NCBI GenBank assembly: GCA_024529925.1
Contig: JAFEUB010000846.1
Location: 1,179,001-1,243,000, forward strand
Source of the DNA: Ophthalmolycus amberensis
Lineage: Eukaryota; Chordata; Actinopteri; Perciformes; Zoarcidae
DNA: 64,000 nt
Direction: 5' to 3'
Positions 1-11,556 of this stretch are shown piece after piece. The position numbers were made by a program, and so were the translations under genes. Numbering within the stretch: position 1 is the first letter of the stretch; each line of letters opens with the position of its first letter. A model generated the notes under the pieces. That model had not been told where the DNA came from. It searched no databases and saw only the letters and a list, made by a program, of their open reading frames with translations.

Positions 1-454
1 AAACTTCTATGAACCCATCAGCCGTGAGAACAAATGTGTATGTTTTTTCCTTGTGTGAGTGCAGATGTTTCTGCAGTGGGGCAGATGGGGCAGATATCTC
101 TGTCAAACAATGAGCCACTGGACTAGCTGGAAAAATCCTGAATCCTGTGAAGTTATTCTCTTTTAGTGGACAGGAAACTTTCCTCCCAGCAAGCGTCTGG
201 CAGCAGGAGGGAAACCATGCTGCTTGCTATTGCAAGGCCCAGCAGATATAATCCTCAAAGGGTGTGTAGGGCAACAACAGCAAAATACAGAGCTGAGGTT
301 CAAAACATCCAAGCAAACACGACGATTATGCAGCAAGACACATGCAAAAACATGAACAAATATGGAAAAAGTGTAGACTAAGCAGACTACTGATCTTAAA
401 ACAAATTGTTAATTACAGAAGATTTCATGTTGACTTTGTTACAGTATATTTTAA

Positions 455-735
455 TGGTAAATGGACTGTACTTGTATAGTGCTATTCTAGTCTTCCGATC
501 ACTCAAAGTGCTTTAACACTACATGTCATCATTCACCCATTTACACCCATTCATACACTGATGGCAGGGGCTACCATGCAAGGTGCCACCTGCCCATCAG
601 GACTAACTAATCATTCACATCCATTCATACACCGCATACACAGGAACAGCCTGCAGGAGCAATTTGGGGTTAAGTGTCTTGCCCAAGGACACATCGACCT
701 GGACTAGTGGAGCCGGGGATCAAACCGCCGAACTA
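455..735. repeat. Interspersed repeat of a type common in percomorph fishes
   Basis: The stretch has the hallmarks of a short repeat that I have often seen in fish genomes: a start resembling 'tggactgtacttgtatagtgc', then 'caaagtgcttta', 'cattcacccattt', 'ctgatggcaggggctaccatgcaaggtgcc', 'tgcccaaggacac' and 'gagccggggatcaaaccgccga'. The family name is not certain to me. No open frame or terminal inverted repeat is obvious. The identification rests on recognition of the pattern and was not tested by a library search. Confidence 0.6.
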
Positions 736-1462
736 CATATAGGCTGTAATTAAGCATCCATAACACATTAACACATTTTTTCTTGCCCTATCTCGCCATC
801 CAATGTTTCTTGAAATGTACCAATTCATCATGATGACAGATTACTGGGATACTAAAATACTGTGAATATTAAAGAAGCTTATGAATTTCACCAATAATCA
901 TGTTTTTTCATAGTCAGCGAAAGTGCATGCTAATGTAGTGACTCGTCGTTCTCCTGTGTCGATACTTTCCTTTTCTAAACCCTCATCATTCAAACTTAAC
1001 CATGACTGTATCAATCTTTAAAGGGAATGAACTTTTTAACCATGATTTGCATAAACATGATCATTCTGCTGGGTTTTTACAAAGGGGAGGAAGCTAACTT
1101 GTCACGCGTGTTGTAATATGTTAATGAAATAAGGCTGCTGAATCTGCACGACTAGAGTTTCCTGTATGGCCTCGTGCTCAAGGGGACTACCAATTATTTA
1201 ATGGATTCCTTAAATGTCCTCTACATACACACTCGCATGCATTCACAAGATGTACTGCAGAGCTCCGATAATTAAGAGATTGGTAGCTATGCTGCAAAAA
1301 TAGACGCCACACGATTCACATACAGTGATGTTGAGAGGTAAAGAGTGAGATGGAAGGAAGCTAAGAAGACTAAGTGTGTGTTCACACAGTTGCTGTTGGC
1401 AAAGACAGGTTGGCCCACTTAACAAGGATGTATGGCCAGAGAGGCCACCAAGGAGCTCCAGC

Positions 1463-1464
<2 letters not shown>

Positions 1465-1501
<37 letters not shown>
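1465..1501. repeat. (GT)n microsatellite
   Basis: About 18 uninterrupted GT units. The open frames that cross it simply read Cys-Val repeats and are not genes. Confidence 0.95.
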
Positions 1502-1939
1502 CTATTAATGACTTATTGCCTCGGCCTCTGTGGAGTCCAGGCTTTGAAAAGATATTAGACCTCCCATGGTATCACTCAAGCACACGCCACACACTCACTC
1601 ACACACATATGCGCACACCCTGGGGACCAAACACCTTCCTTTCCCCTTTTCATCTATTTGTAAAATATGCAGCGGGAGAAAGCCACCAACGAGGAATATG
1701 GAGATGGAGCTGAAGGGTGGCCTACAGTGAATGTTATCCCTCCTTAAAGTCCTCTATCATGCATTTATGCTTCAGCTTCTATTCATATTGTGTTAAGTGA
1801 CCCTTCCACCTATTGATGCCATTACAAGGTGGGAAAGAGGTCTCACACGGTTGTTGCATTGAAAGTAGCAGCATGTGTGTTTTTGTAACTATAGCTCTCT
1901 GGATGGCAATGTCTGTTTGCCAGTTGTATGTCTGTCGGT

Positions 1940-2155
1940 ACACCACTTTAATCCAGACTGAAATATCTCAACAGCTGTTGAATGGATTGCCATGAAATAT
2001 TTGTATCCTTATGGTCCCCTGAGAATGAATCAAGCAGATCATAACCTTCAGTTATCCCGTGAAATATCTCGACATTTGCTGAATGGATTGGCAGAAAATT
2101 TTGTACAAACATTTAGGGTCCCCAGAGAATGAAGCCTACTGACTTTGGAGCGCAC
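1940..2155. repeat. Degraded fish interspersed repeat ('ctgaatggattgccatgaaat' type)
   Basis: Two tandem-like versions of one motif occur here. Each has 'gaaatatctc(a/g)acag/cattt', then 'gaatggattg(c/g)c', then 'gtcccc(t/a)gagaatga'. Motifs of this kind belong to a high-copy repeat of percomorph fishes whose formal name I do not know. A longer copy lies at about 4975-5470. No coding capacity is visible. Confidence 0.55.
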
Positions 2156-4974
2156 AGACAGGGGAAGCAACTCGGTTTTTAGCGGGAAAAGAGCAGGATT
2201 TCCTGGCAATTGTACAGCAAAGGATCAAAATCAAACTTTGTGGATTATATTTTGGGAAACTTCCCTGGACCACTGTAAGAAAAGACCGACCAGCTAAACG
2301 GACTTTGGTGAGATAGCGTGGGTTCTACAGATTACTGAACAGCGATGCCTCGCCACCTGTCAATAATATTATTTTTGGCCTGAGATATGTATTTATCATC
2401 GGACTATTTAAATTGAAGAAAGAAAGTTTCTAACTTATGGGACTCTGGGTGTGGGGTATAATTTGTGAATGTTAAGCTTGTTTATTGTGTTGGAGTATAC
2501 GCTTTTGTTAGCTGTATACCCACCAGGTCGATGAATAATTTGATTTACATTAAAATGTGGTGTTATTTGCGACAAACAGTGTGTCTTTCATCTATATATG
2601 ATTTTTTCTGACATTATATTGAGAAAAAGGGAGAGCCTTTCCGCGTATTTTCGTAGCTTTCAAACATATTAGGCAGACAGATTGCAGTGTCTGTCCACAC
2701 CAGGTATCAGATCCGCCCGTTCCCTTAGATGTAACATATGAACTTCTCTCCTTAGGTTTTCATAGTAAGGTAAATTGTTACATGGTTAACACAAGTTTAA
2801 GAGATTTTAATGTTTTGTTCTGACATATTATACATCAGTAAATACCCCTCTTGGTGTAGTTTGTTTAAAACCTAACATAAGCTTTTTACTTCTAGCTTTT
2901 ACCAACCCAAGCAGTTAAAAAATAAAAAATAACTGAACTGCTGTGGCAATTTCAAAATATGTAATAAGATATTTGCGTAATCAGTAACTTTTGATATCGT
3001 TTTTTCTTCATTAATAGCATCATTTTGGCCAATTATCCCTTCTGTCTACTTTTTCAGATCAGTGTCAAATAAGGACATATTGCAGAAAAGCAATGTATTA
3101 TTAAGTGTTACATACAAGGAAAATATAGTGTATTTGTACCCTTTGTTCTCAGGAAAGTAAGGAAAAGAAAATGCAGGGAGTAAAAAAGGAGACTCCTCCA
3201 AGGAGAGGATCAGAACGTTAAAAAGTTAGGCAGATAAGAAAAAGATTATAAGGTGTGGAAAGGAATGAGTGGAGGTGAGAGACGTGGAGGAGAAGACGAT
3301 GTGAGAAATTAAAGTGTGAGCAATGTCAAGAGAGGAGGCTGGGGCTTTCACATTAATGCTTTTCTAATCCCGAGAGTCCCACGAACATGGCTTCCCCAGT
3401 TCTTTGCAGATCTGCCACCAAGGGACAGAACACACTGGTTTATATTTGATAGACTGACAAATGAAGTGACTGTCGTGTAATGCAATCATGCAGCAGCTGT
3501 TCTCATGGTTGTAACTGCTATTCATTCTGACTTTTCAGACTGAGAAAGATTAGGTTACTCAGTAGGGTCCAGGGCAGAACACGAAGAAAACACTCGCATT
3601 CATAGACGTGTATCAGGCTCTGTAATTCATCAAAGCCCTGCTTGGTCTCCAGAGCTATAATATGGATAACTCATTCAGTCCTCAGTTCAAGCAACTTCAG
3701 CCGTCTGTATCTAAATGGAACTGATGGTTGGTGTGCCAAGCAGGGAAGCCCCCGCTCCATTGCTGCTGCAGCTGATATGGTCTGGTGGAACTGTGTCTAT
3801 TATGTATACGTTTCGCCTACTGCTACATCTTCATATTCTGGAACTGTCCAGAAAACCTATCATTACGACCCCAAAAAAAGCACATGCCTTTTAAATGGCA
3901 AAGTTCGTTTCAAGACAGAAAAAAGTGGAACCAAGCAAAGACTGATCTTATCTGTAGATTTGGTTCGGTGAAACCACGTGTGGTGCTCCACATGCATGCT
4001 GTCAATTACGCCCACTATCTGTTTATCTCTTTGTCTCCGCTCAGCATGCAGACATGATCATCAGGCTCAAACAATAACAGAGTGCCACAGCCAGCCCGAG
4101 CTCCAGCCGTACTCCTCCCTCTCCCCTCATCCCTCTCTCTGTTGCCGGGGTTACAGCAGGGCCTGGCCTGTCAGGTTTTGTTTTACAGATGGCCCTCTCC
4201 CCCTCTCTGCTTCTCCTCCTGTCTGCCTCCTCTGTCCTGTGCAGCTGCACTCTGGCCCTAATATCTATAGTTATGCAAATATGAACAGTTGATTAATTCA
4301 TCCACACACAGGTGCTATGTCCTTATGGGCCTCCCCTTAATTTTTGAGATTACAGCAACCCTGTGTGCTTTTACTGTCTGTGTATGTGGATAGGAAGAGG
4401 ATGTTGGAGTTGAGGGCATGTCACTGGCTAAGTAACAGGAAGCTTGTAAAAGTGGAATGATTAGAAACTGGATATAATTCATCGTATATATTACTGATGG
4501 ATTTAATTAGTTGTCTAGAGTAATAACAAAGACTCGTGTTGAATCTCACAATAGCGCTTTTCATCAGTTAGGCCAGTTCATCAGCAATAGAAATATTGCT
4601 ATGCAAATCACTTCTAACATGAATTAAGTTTTTCATTGTAAACAAAAAAAACACTGCAGAAAAATGTAAAAGGTTACTTTACAAATGTAGATTTTCTGTG
4701 TAGCTAAATGGATGGCATGACTCAGACACCTTATAAATTAGACTCGCTGCCCCTTAATGAATAAAAGATGACTGTCTGTCCGTCTCTTTCTCTGACATTA
4801 GTCCGCCTGTCAGTCCCTAAGGCCTCTCCCGAGGGAATATAATCAGAGAAGCACTTAAACTTTCTCCACAGCTCAAGAGAGATGTGATCAAGGGACATTT
4901 ATTTCCAGAGCCACACAGACATCTGGGATGTCTCTGCACCATCACAGCCATGCTGATGTCTGTTCATCGCTCCG

Positions 4975-5470
4975 GCCATGACTGAAATACCTCACAAACT
5001 ATTGGATTGATTGCCATGAAATTCATGGCTGAATCCTATACTGACTTTGGTGACCTTGTGATTTTTCCACTATAGCGCCACAAGCACATTAGAGTTTTCA
5101 CATATCTTGTGGTATATCTCATCATCCACAGGATGGGTTGGCACAAAACAGACATGCATGGTTCCCAGATAATGAATTCTGCCGGCTTTGTTGATGCCCT
5201 GACTTTGTCTCTAGCGCCACCATCAGGTCAAGATATGAGCTTAATTTGTCCCACCTGCAAACTAATGACATTCCCATCAGCTTCAGCTGTGCTTTGTGTT
5301 TGGCACCAACATTTTAGCTTTACTAAAATGCTAAACTAAGATGATGAACAGGTTAAACATTATACTTTCAGAAATATACATGTCAGCATGCTGACGTAAG
5401 CATTTAGCTCAAAGCACCACTGTGCACATACAGCCTCGCAGAGCCACTAGAATGGCTGTTTTATGCTATT
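4975..5470. repeat. Longer copy of the same fish interspersed repeat
   Basis: The sequence runs through the recognisable blocks 'attggattgattgccatgaaat', 'gactttggtgacc', 'tagcgccac(c)atcaggtcaa', 'attcccatcagcttcagctg', 'gtcagcatgctgacgtaagc', 'tttagctcaaagcaccactgtgc' and 'cagcctcgcagagccactag'. These blocks occur in this order in a very abundant fish repeat. The open frame at 5109-5339 is a by-product of the repeat and not a gene. Confidence 0.65.
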
Positions 5471-6504
5471 AGAGGCAACTTTGTTAAACTAGCACAATTG
5501 GTGCACAAGTAAATTGGCATGTCATCAACATGGGACTCATTGTGAAGAGAAAAATGAACTCCCACAAACACCCTAAGAGGAAAGAAACTGAAGAATCATT
5601 GGCTCGGCTGGATGGGCAGTAGCATAGCCTAATTAGATACAAGGAAAGCAAATAAGACAAACAAGAAAAATAAATGTTCCATTACAGTTGTATGGTGGCA
5701 ATAGTGTGGTCAGTGGTAATGGAGCAAATGTTAATATTTCATGTGGCGATGGCCTGAAAGCAAATGCTTTTTGAGAGAAACTAATGCAAATCTACTTGTG
5801 GGGTCAGAGCTTACAGTAAAACCCCACATAAATGCTGATCGGCAGACGCTAGGACAGGTTTGCCAGATGATGATCATGATCCCCCACCCTTAGTTTTATC
5901 TTAAAGACATTACCTTCACCCTTTTTCCAGGAACTGTGTGAATGGATGATGCTGTGCATCCCTTGCAGAACATCCAAACCAGCCCATTTTCTCAAGTGCA
6001 ACCAGATGTCCATGACCTCAGCCAGCTGAGCTGTTCTTCCTCCAAAATGACCCACTTCCCCCTCACATGCTCCTTGGGCCTGTTTCAATGCCTTTCAGTC
6101 AGCCACATTCTAGTTTGAGGCATTCGAGTGCAATGTGCAGGGTAGCCTAATTTCGTAGGTTAATAAGGGAGTTGGGGTGGTCCTATATTTAACACGGAGA
6201 GTCAAAACCACATTAAAAGGCCGTTTGGCTGTCTCTGAGCTCTTTCCCTGTGGACCGACTGGCCCTTTTAATACAAGACAGCTTCAATGTGGCCTCAATA
6301 GGAAAACAGTCTACACTGAATGTAGCAGAGTTACAGTCCTCACCAGTCATTGTCATGCTGTAGGTATAGAATTGTCAGAATTCTAACACTTAGACCCAGA
6401 GAGGGGAATTGTCACTGCAACCTATTTGTTATCTCATTTTAATTTTGTCCTCTGTATTTCTTCTATTTAATCATACATTTATTTTTATGACAACCATACA
6501 ATTG

Positions 6505-6625
6505 TGCTGTGTAATCCAAGATGGCGACGGCCAAAGGGCCTAACTCAGAGCTTCAAAACGGCAGTCCACAAACCAATGGGTGATGTCACAATGACTACGT
6601 CCATTTCTTATATACAGTCTCAGGG
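6505..6625. repeat. Fish short repeat ('caagatggcgacggcc ... tatatacagtct')
   Basis: The order 'ccaagatggcgacggccaa', 'gcttcaaaacggcagtccac', 'aaaccaatgggtgatgtcac' and 'cttatatacagtct' matches a short non-coding repeat seen in many percomorph genomes. It ends directly before a perfect hairpin at 6628-6658. The class is not established by the sequence; a MITE or SINE are both possible. Confidence 0.65.
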
Positions 6626-6627
6626 TG

Positions 6628-6658
6628 CACGGCTTGAGAAGATCGTTCTCAAGCCGTG
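6628..6658. repeat. Perfect 13-bp inverted repeat (hairpin)
   Basis: Arms 'cacggcttgagaa' and 'ttctcaagccgtg' are perfectly complementary around the 5-base loop 'gatcg'. It abuts the end of the preceding interspersed repeat, so it may be that repeat's terminal hairpin. There is no T-run after it and no reason to call it a terminator. Confidence 0.85.
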
Positions 6659-7631
6659 GGTTGTATATTCTGATAATGAGCCTGCATGTGGTGTAGAAGG
6701 GGAGCCAAATCTGAATGGATTGTTGAATCATGTTTTTTGATCTGAAAAACAGGCTGGGTTGTCTTATTTCACAGTTTGTGGGTTATAGGAACTCCAAATA
6801 CCCAAATATGTGTGCATAATCACTGAATATAGGAGATTGTACTTATATGTCCCCTTTAAGTTAGTGAAAGGAGCTAGTAGCAATAGTTTAAACAAGTGTA
6901 GTGGAAACGCAAGTACAATATACCCCTTTGTATTTGTATCTGTATTTGTTTCTGTCTCTGGTGACTCCCTTCCCTTCTGGAACCAAAGGCTGGTCTGCAT
7001 AAGGTTAATTTGTTATAACGTTATTTATTATTATTATTACCTTTCATTTGGTTAAAACCACTAATGGTGCCCCACTGTTGCAACGTTTAAAATGTACACT
7101 TCAGGATCAAGATTGGTTAGTCATTATAGGGTATGCCTGCCTGCAAGGAATAAATGTAAGTACATGCAATATACAAGTATAGTACCGGTTTTTGTGTGTG
7201 GGTGTGCTAAGGTGTGACTGTATGTGTAAGATTGGGTGTTGCCACGCATTGCCCATGTTAAAGGGAGACTTCTCAGATTAGTCCATTCATTCAATGCTCA
7301 TTTAATTTAATCTGGAGGAAGCAGATGTTCATGAGCAGCAAACAGTCATCCCTCACAATCAGCCTGAGGTCTCTTTCCTCCGATCCTCCCTTTGATATTG
7401 TCTTCCCTCCACTTGGTGATTTGTTGTCTGAGCATGCACTACATGGTGTATAAAGAATGCAGGTAAAATGACTCCTTTGGTAGTCATCAGAGGAGCAGAC
7501 TGAAAGAGAGCTGGTTTTATGAAACTCTTGATTTCTGGTATTTTCTTTGTGGAGTAGATTTAGCTCGGTAACCAGTCAACTTTCATGCTTTCTCTCATTT
7601 TATTCTCGGCTCACCACCAACTACCAACCTC

Positions 7632-7800
7632 CACACACACACACACACACACACACACAGGGGAGCATACACAAGTGTTTGGTATTGGCAGTAATATTTA
7701 TCTATGAAGACCTTTCACTTACTATATTCATCCTCAAACCCAGAGCAGCTCTTTATAAAAGTGAGGACCAGCACAATGTCCTCACTTTGGGGAATTGTCC
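7632..7800. repeat. (CA)n and a short palindromic fish repeat
   Basis: A (CA)15 tract at 7632-7661 is followed by DNA containing 'agtgaggaccagcacaatgtcctcact' (9-bp perfect arms, 9-base spacer; about 7759-7785). The 'gtgaggac ... gtcctcac' ends are shared with the repeat at 42215-42425 and are typical of a widespread vertebrate/fish short repeat. Confidence 0.6.
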
Positions 7801-8139
7801 TTATTTTCTCTAACATTGTCAAAATGTGTGCGGCTTATCTAAATATTGAGGAAACCCCTCTCCACAAACTGTCCATGCAGGTGATCAACTTCTTATCATA
7901 AAGGAACAATCTACAGATGTACAGTAATTATCTATTCATCCTCGTTGTTCTGATTTAAGAATACTGGAACAAAGAGGATGAGGAAAATGGGAAAATGTTT
8001 GTTTGAACATTTGTGGCAAAACATGATCCTGTTCTACAAATGAAGCGATAACTGTTAAGTCAATAGGCAGCGAATGAGAAAGAAAATTTGGTTTGAGCAG
8101 ATTCTGCAACCCAAAACACTGGATGGATTGTAAAGCCCT

Positions 8140-8235
8140 GATCAAGGACATGCAACAAAGGTCCTGAGATGTGCTTGACCCCTGTTTGTTGTTGGCGTGT
8201 TGAGGCCTAAGCCACTAGACCACCCGCAAATTAAA
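8140..8235 (-). mobile_element. Degraded tRNA-derived SINE fragment
   Basis: Read on the minus strand it begins 'gcgggtggtctagtggctta', which looks like a tRNA-type head with an A box. It continues to 'aggacctttgttgcatgtcc', a block that follows the tRNA part in a common percomorph SINE ('ctttgctgcatgtc'). The B-box region 'ggttcgattcc' is badly eroded here ('ggggtcaagc'). This is recognition of a pattern only. Confidence 0.5.
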
Positions 8236-8604
8236 TCTTTAAAAAAGTGGAGCCAATGAAACACTTTGTTTTCAGCATACCTCTCAGCTTTCGTGAAAAA
8301 CTATAATACTCAGGTCAAAATAAAAATAGAAGCCACAGGTGTTTTTTGATATATAATTCATGAGCACAGCATTAATGATCAGCTTGACCAGCTACAGATT
8401 ACAGATAACCGCTAGCGTCTATAAGTCTTCTCTGACCTTTTGTCTTCTCCATCAAGCTTTAGTGTAGTTACTGTAATGCTGTGGCTCCTTCCATTCATGT
8501 TGATTTAATTATGGAAATTATTTCCACCTGCAGGTGAGAATTTCTTTTTTTGTAAAAATAAAAAACTCGTGGTCCCTGGTAACTCTCACAGTTTTTATTT
8601 TTAT

Positions 8605-8625
8605 TTCAGCACCTTGGACAGCAAC
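8605..8625 (+). promoter_or_regulatory. RE1/NRSE-like REST binding site
   Basis: The site reads TTCAGCACC, two bases, GGACAGC, then AAC. Both half sites of the canonical RE1 element (TTCAGCACC and GGACAGC) are exact and have the canonical 2-base spacing. Only the two spacer bases and two near the 3' end differ from the textbook 21-mer. REST silences neuronal genes, including ion channels, in non-neural cells. The site lies about 1.35 kb upstream of the kcna3 start codon, so it is a plausible regulator of kcna3. That assignment is inferred from position. Confidence 0.7.
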
Positions 8626-9736
8626 CCCCAGGGGCAGAAAGTCCCTGCAACCAAAATACAAATGTTTGCCAACTAAATTGATTAATTAGAGGAGACAACT
8701 GGAGCAATAACAAGAAAACCTTTTGTGGTCAGTTTAGAAATTGATACTTCCCCAAACTGCTTATGAAGAATCAGCACACTCTTTTTATTATGCTAAAATG
8801 ACATATGTGTCCTATTTCTTGCTTTTGCATGTATCATGATAATACATTCGGGGATACTTGTCACTTTTAGGGCTGAATATCATGACATTTAAAACGATGG
8901 TTGTAAAGGCTAAAGGGCACAGTGCATCTAATAATCCGAGAAAGTAAAAAAGAAGCCACGTTTCAGATGGGAAATGCAAGGATGAATATCTCTGTCTCTA
9001 TCTCTCTCTTTCTCTCTCTCTCCTGATTATATCTGATCACATCTGTCACAGGACCAGTGATGTGTACTGTAGTTTCCCTTCTGACATTCACAATATTAGC
9101 CCTTAAATATGACATGGATTGTGTGTTCCTTGATGTCATGTTAATTTGTATTTCTTTAGATCATACTTGTTTTTTAAAAATGTGTTAGTATACTGACAAA
9201 GTTGGTCTTATTTTACTTGAACAACACATTTCTATCTCTCACATCGAGCTCTTCTCTCCGCTGCCGTGTTTACTCCTCTTCACTCACACGTTGGGGACGC
9301 AGGCATTATGGGCATTATGGGCAACTTCAGGTCTCAGATGGATGCCAGTCATTCCAACCATCACTTTGTGCGTAATTAATAAACTAACGACGGCAGAATT
9401 AAGTGCAATAGTCCATTTCCAAACGCATTTAATTATACCATCGCACACCCAAATATGTTTCTTGGGTAAAGAAAAGATATAGTCTCACAAAGGGTAACAC
9501 GTGATGCTGTGTCTTTTAAGAATGTCCCGAAAAAAGAATTAGGCTATGATATATTAATGAGTCTATTTGAAAATGCCCTATCTGTGGGCAATGACCTTGT
9601 TTAAATATGACTGTTGTGTGTGTGCTGAAGCGCGTGTCTACAAGACGGAGAGGGGGGCAGATGGAGGCGGGCACGCCCAAACGATGGAGTTGAATGACGC
9701 CAGTCTGTTGCTTCTTGTGTATATCGCTGCGTCCTG

Positions 9737-9842
9737 CGATTGGCGGAGGACAAGGAAAGGTACCCAGCGCTGGCGCGCCATGGGCGGGTGGATGGCCTGT
9801 TTATAAACCCATCTCGTTCCTCGTGGGCGGGAACAGCAACAG
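9737..9842 (+). promoter_or_regulatory. Probable kcna3 core promoter (CCAAT, GC box, TATA)
   Basis: An inverted CCAAT box (gattggcgg, near 9738), a GC box (gggcgg, near 9783) and TATAAA at 9802-9807 occur in proper order. They predict a start of transcription near 9832-9840 and a 5' UTR of about 140 bases before the first kcna3 codon. The surrounding 9.62-9.98 kb is clearly richer in CpG than its flanks. Confidence 0.55.
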
Positions 9843-9976
9843 TAGAGAGTGAAAGTGAAGCGCAGGGAGAAAGTGAGAGAGACGGTGGAGGAGAAGAGGC
9901 TGTGGTGGCGGCTGTGGGTGACCGGGGTTCGCGGAGGGGGCGAGGCGGCCGCCCCTGAATGCCTCTTCAATCGCGC

Positions 9977-11556
9977 ATGGACGACCACCTCAGCCTCCTG
10001 CAATCACCCCAGCCGAGCGCAACCAAAACCCGGGGCGACAACCTCGTGAACCACGGATACATAGAGACAGAGGCCGACGTGATGACTGTTGTCGCGTGTG
10101 ACAACATGCCTAGAAGAGTCGGTGGCTCTCCCGGGCCACCACTCTCTGGACCGATATGAACCGGATCACGAATGCTGCGAGAGAGTCGTCATCAACATCT
10201 CAGGGTTACGCTTCGAGACAGCAACTCAAGACTCTCTCCCAGTTTCCAGAGACTCTGCTGGGGGACCCCAAGAAGAGGATGAGGTACTTTGATCCTCTCA
10301 GGAACGAGTACTTTTTCGATCGAAACCGACCAAGCTTTGATGCCATTCTTTATTACTACCAGTCTGGCGGGCGCATTAGGAGACCCGTTAATGTGCCAAT
10401 TGACATTTTCTCTGAGGAGATCCGCTTCTATGAGCTGGGTGAGGAGGCTATGGAGAAGTTTAGGGAGGATGAGGGCTTTATAAAGGAGGAGGAGCGGCCG
10501 TTGCCAGAGAATGAATTCCAAAGACATGTGTGGCTGCTTTTTGAATACCCAGAAAGCTCGGGTCCCGCACGGTGCATAGCGATAGTGTCTGTCCTGGTCA
10601 TTCTCATCTCCATTGTCATCTTCTGCTTAGAGACATTGCCGGAGTTCAGGGACGATAACAGGGATCCGATCACCATTGCACCTGAGTTTAATGGCACACT
10701 CTCCTATTTCACCAGCCCCTTCTCTGACCCGTTCTTTGTTGTGGAGACGTTGTGTATCATCTGGTTCTCCTTCGAGCTGCTGGTGCGCTTCTTTGCATGT
10801 CCTAGTAAAGCCACGTTCTCCAAAAACATTATGAACATTATTGACATTGTGGCCATCATTCCGTATTTCATCACTCTGGGAACAGAGCTGGCAGAGAGGC
10901 AAGGAAACGGACAGCAGGCCACGTCATTAGCCATTCTGCGCGTAATCAGGCTCGTTCGGGTTTTTCGCATCTTCAAACTCTCGCGTCATTCCAAAGGGCT
11001 CCAAATTTTAGGACAGACTCTGAAGGCCAGTATGCGTGAGCTGGGCCTGCTAATCTTCTTCTTGTTCATCGGTGTCATCCTCTTCTCAAGTGCCGTCTAC
11101 TTTGCTGAGGTAGACGACCCAGATTCTGGTTTCAGCAGCATCCCGGATGCATTCTGGTGGGCTGTTGTCACCATGACCACCGTGGGATATGGAGACATGC
11201 ACCCCGTGACAATCGGGGGAAAGATCGTGGGGTCTCTGTGCGCCATCGCCGGTGTGCTGACTATTGCCCTGCCTGTACCTGTCATTGTCTCAAATTTCAA
11301 CTACTTCTACCACAGAGAGACGGAGGGAGAAGAGCAGGCACAGTACCTGCACGTGGGCAGCTGTCAGCCGCTAAATGACACAGAGGAGCTGAAGAAGACA
11401 CGCTCCTCTTCCTCGCTTAGCAAGAGCGAGTATATGGTGATAGAGGAGCATAGCATCAACAGCACGTTCAAGCAGCCGCCCAACTTCCTCACTACCACAC
11501 AAATCAACTCGCAGAATTGTGTGAATGTAAACAAAAAGATTTTCACCGACGTGTAG
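9977..11556 (+). CDS. kcna3: Kv1.3-type voltage-gated potassium channel, with two 1-base frame breaks
   Basis: Pore-forming alpha subunit of a Shaker-type delayed-rectifier K+ channel; four subunits assemble through the cytoplasmic T1 domain. The chosen start gives MDDHLSLLQS, matching the mammalian Kv1.3 N-terminus, and is followed by LVNHGY and DVMTVV blocks also found there. An in-frame ATG at 9959 is possible but less like the family. Single extra bases at 10109/10110 (C) and at 10221 (G) shift the frame 2 to 3 to 1. Allowing for them the product is 525 residues: T1 from about residue 68, S1-S6 between about 198 and 435, S4 with regularly spaced Arg (LRVIRLVRVFRIF), filter TTVGYGD at about 400-406. 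GYGDMHP with His is diagnostic of Kv1.3, and the end KKIFTDV is a PDZ ligand. An N-glycosylation sequon (NGT) lies in the S1-S2 loop. The coding region is one exon, as is usual for Kv1. From 10222 to the stop it is intact, so sequencing or assembly error is more likely than a pseudogene. Confidence 0.93.

Larger units (their letters stand above)
1..8600. other. Intergenic DNA left of kcna3
   Basis: I see no conserved coding exon in these 8.6 kb on either strand. The open frames are short and overlap repeats or microsatellites. Contents are the repeats listed separately, plus ordinary AT-rich sequence. Human KCNA3 is flanked on this side by CD53, but no tetraspanin-like exon is visible here. 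Confidence 0.6.

Noticed and set aside
10156..11556. 466-codon open frame starting at ATG 10156 taken as the whole kcna3 protein
   Set aside because: Its first 22 residues are out-of-frame translation of conserved T1 codons; the real start is at 9977 in another frame.
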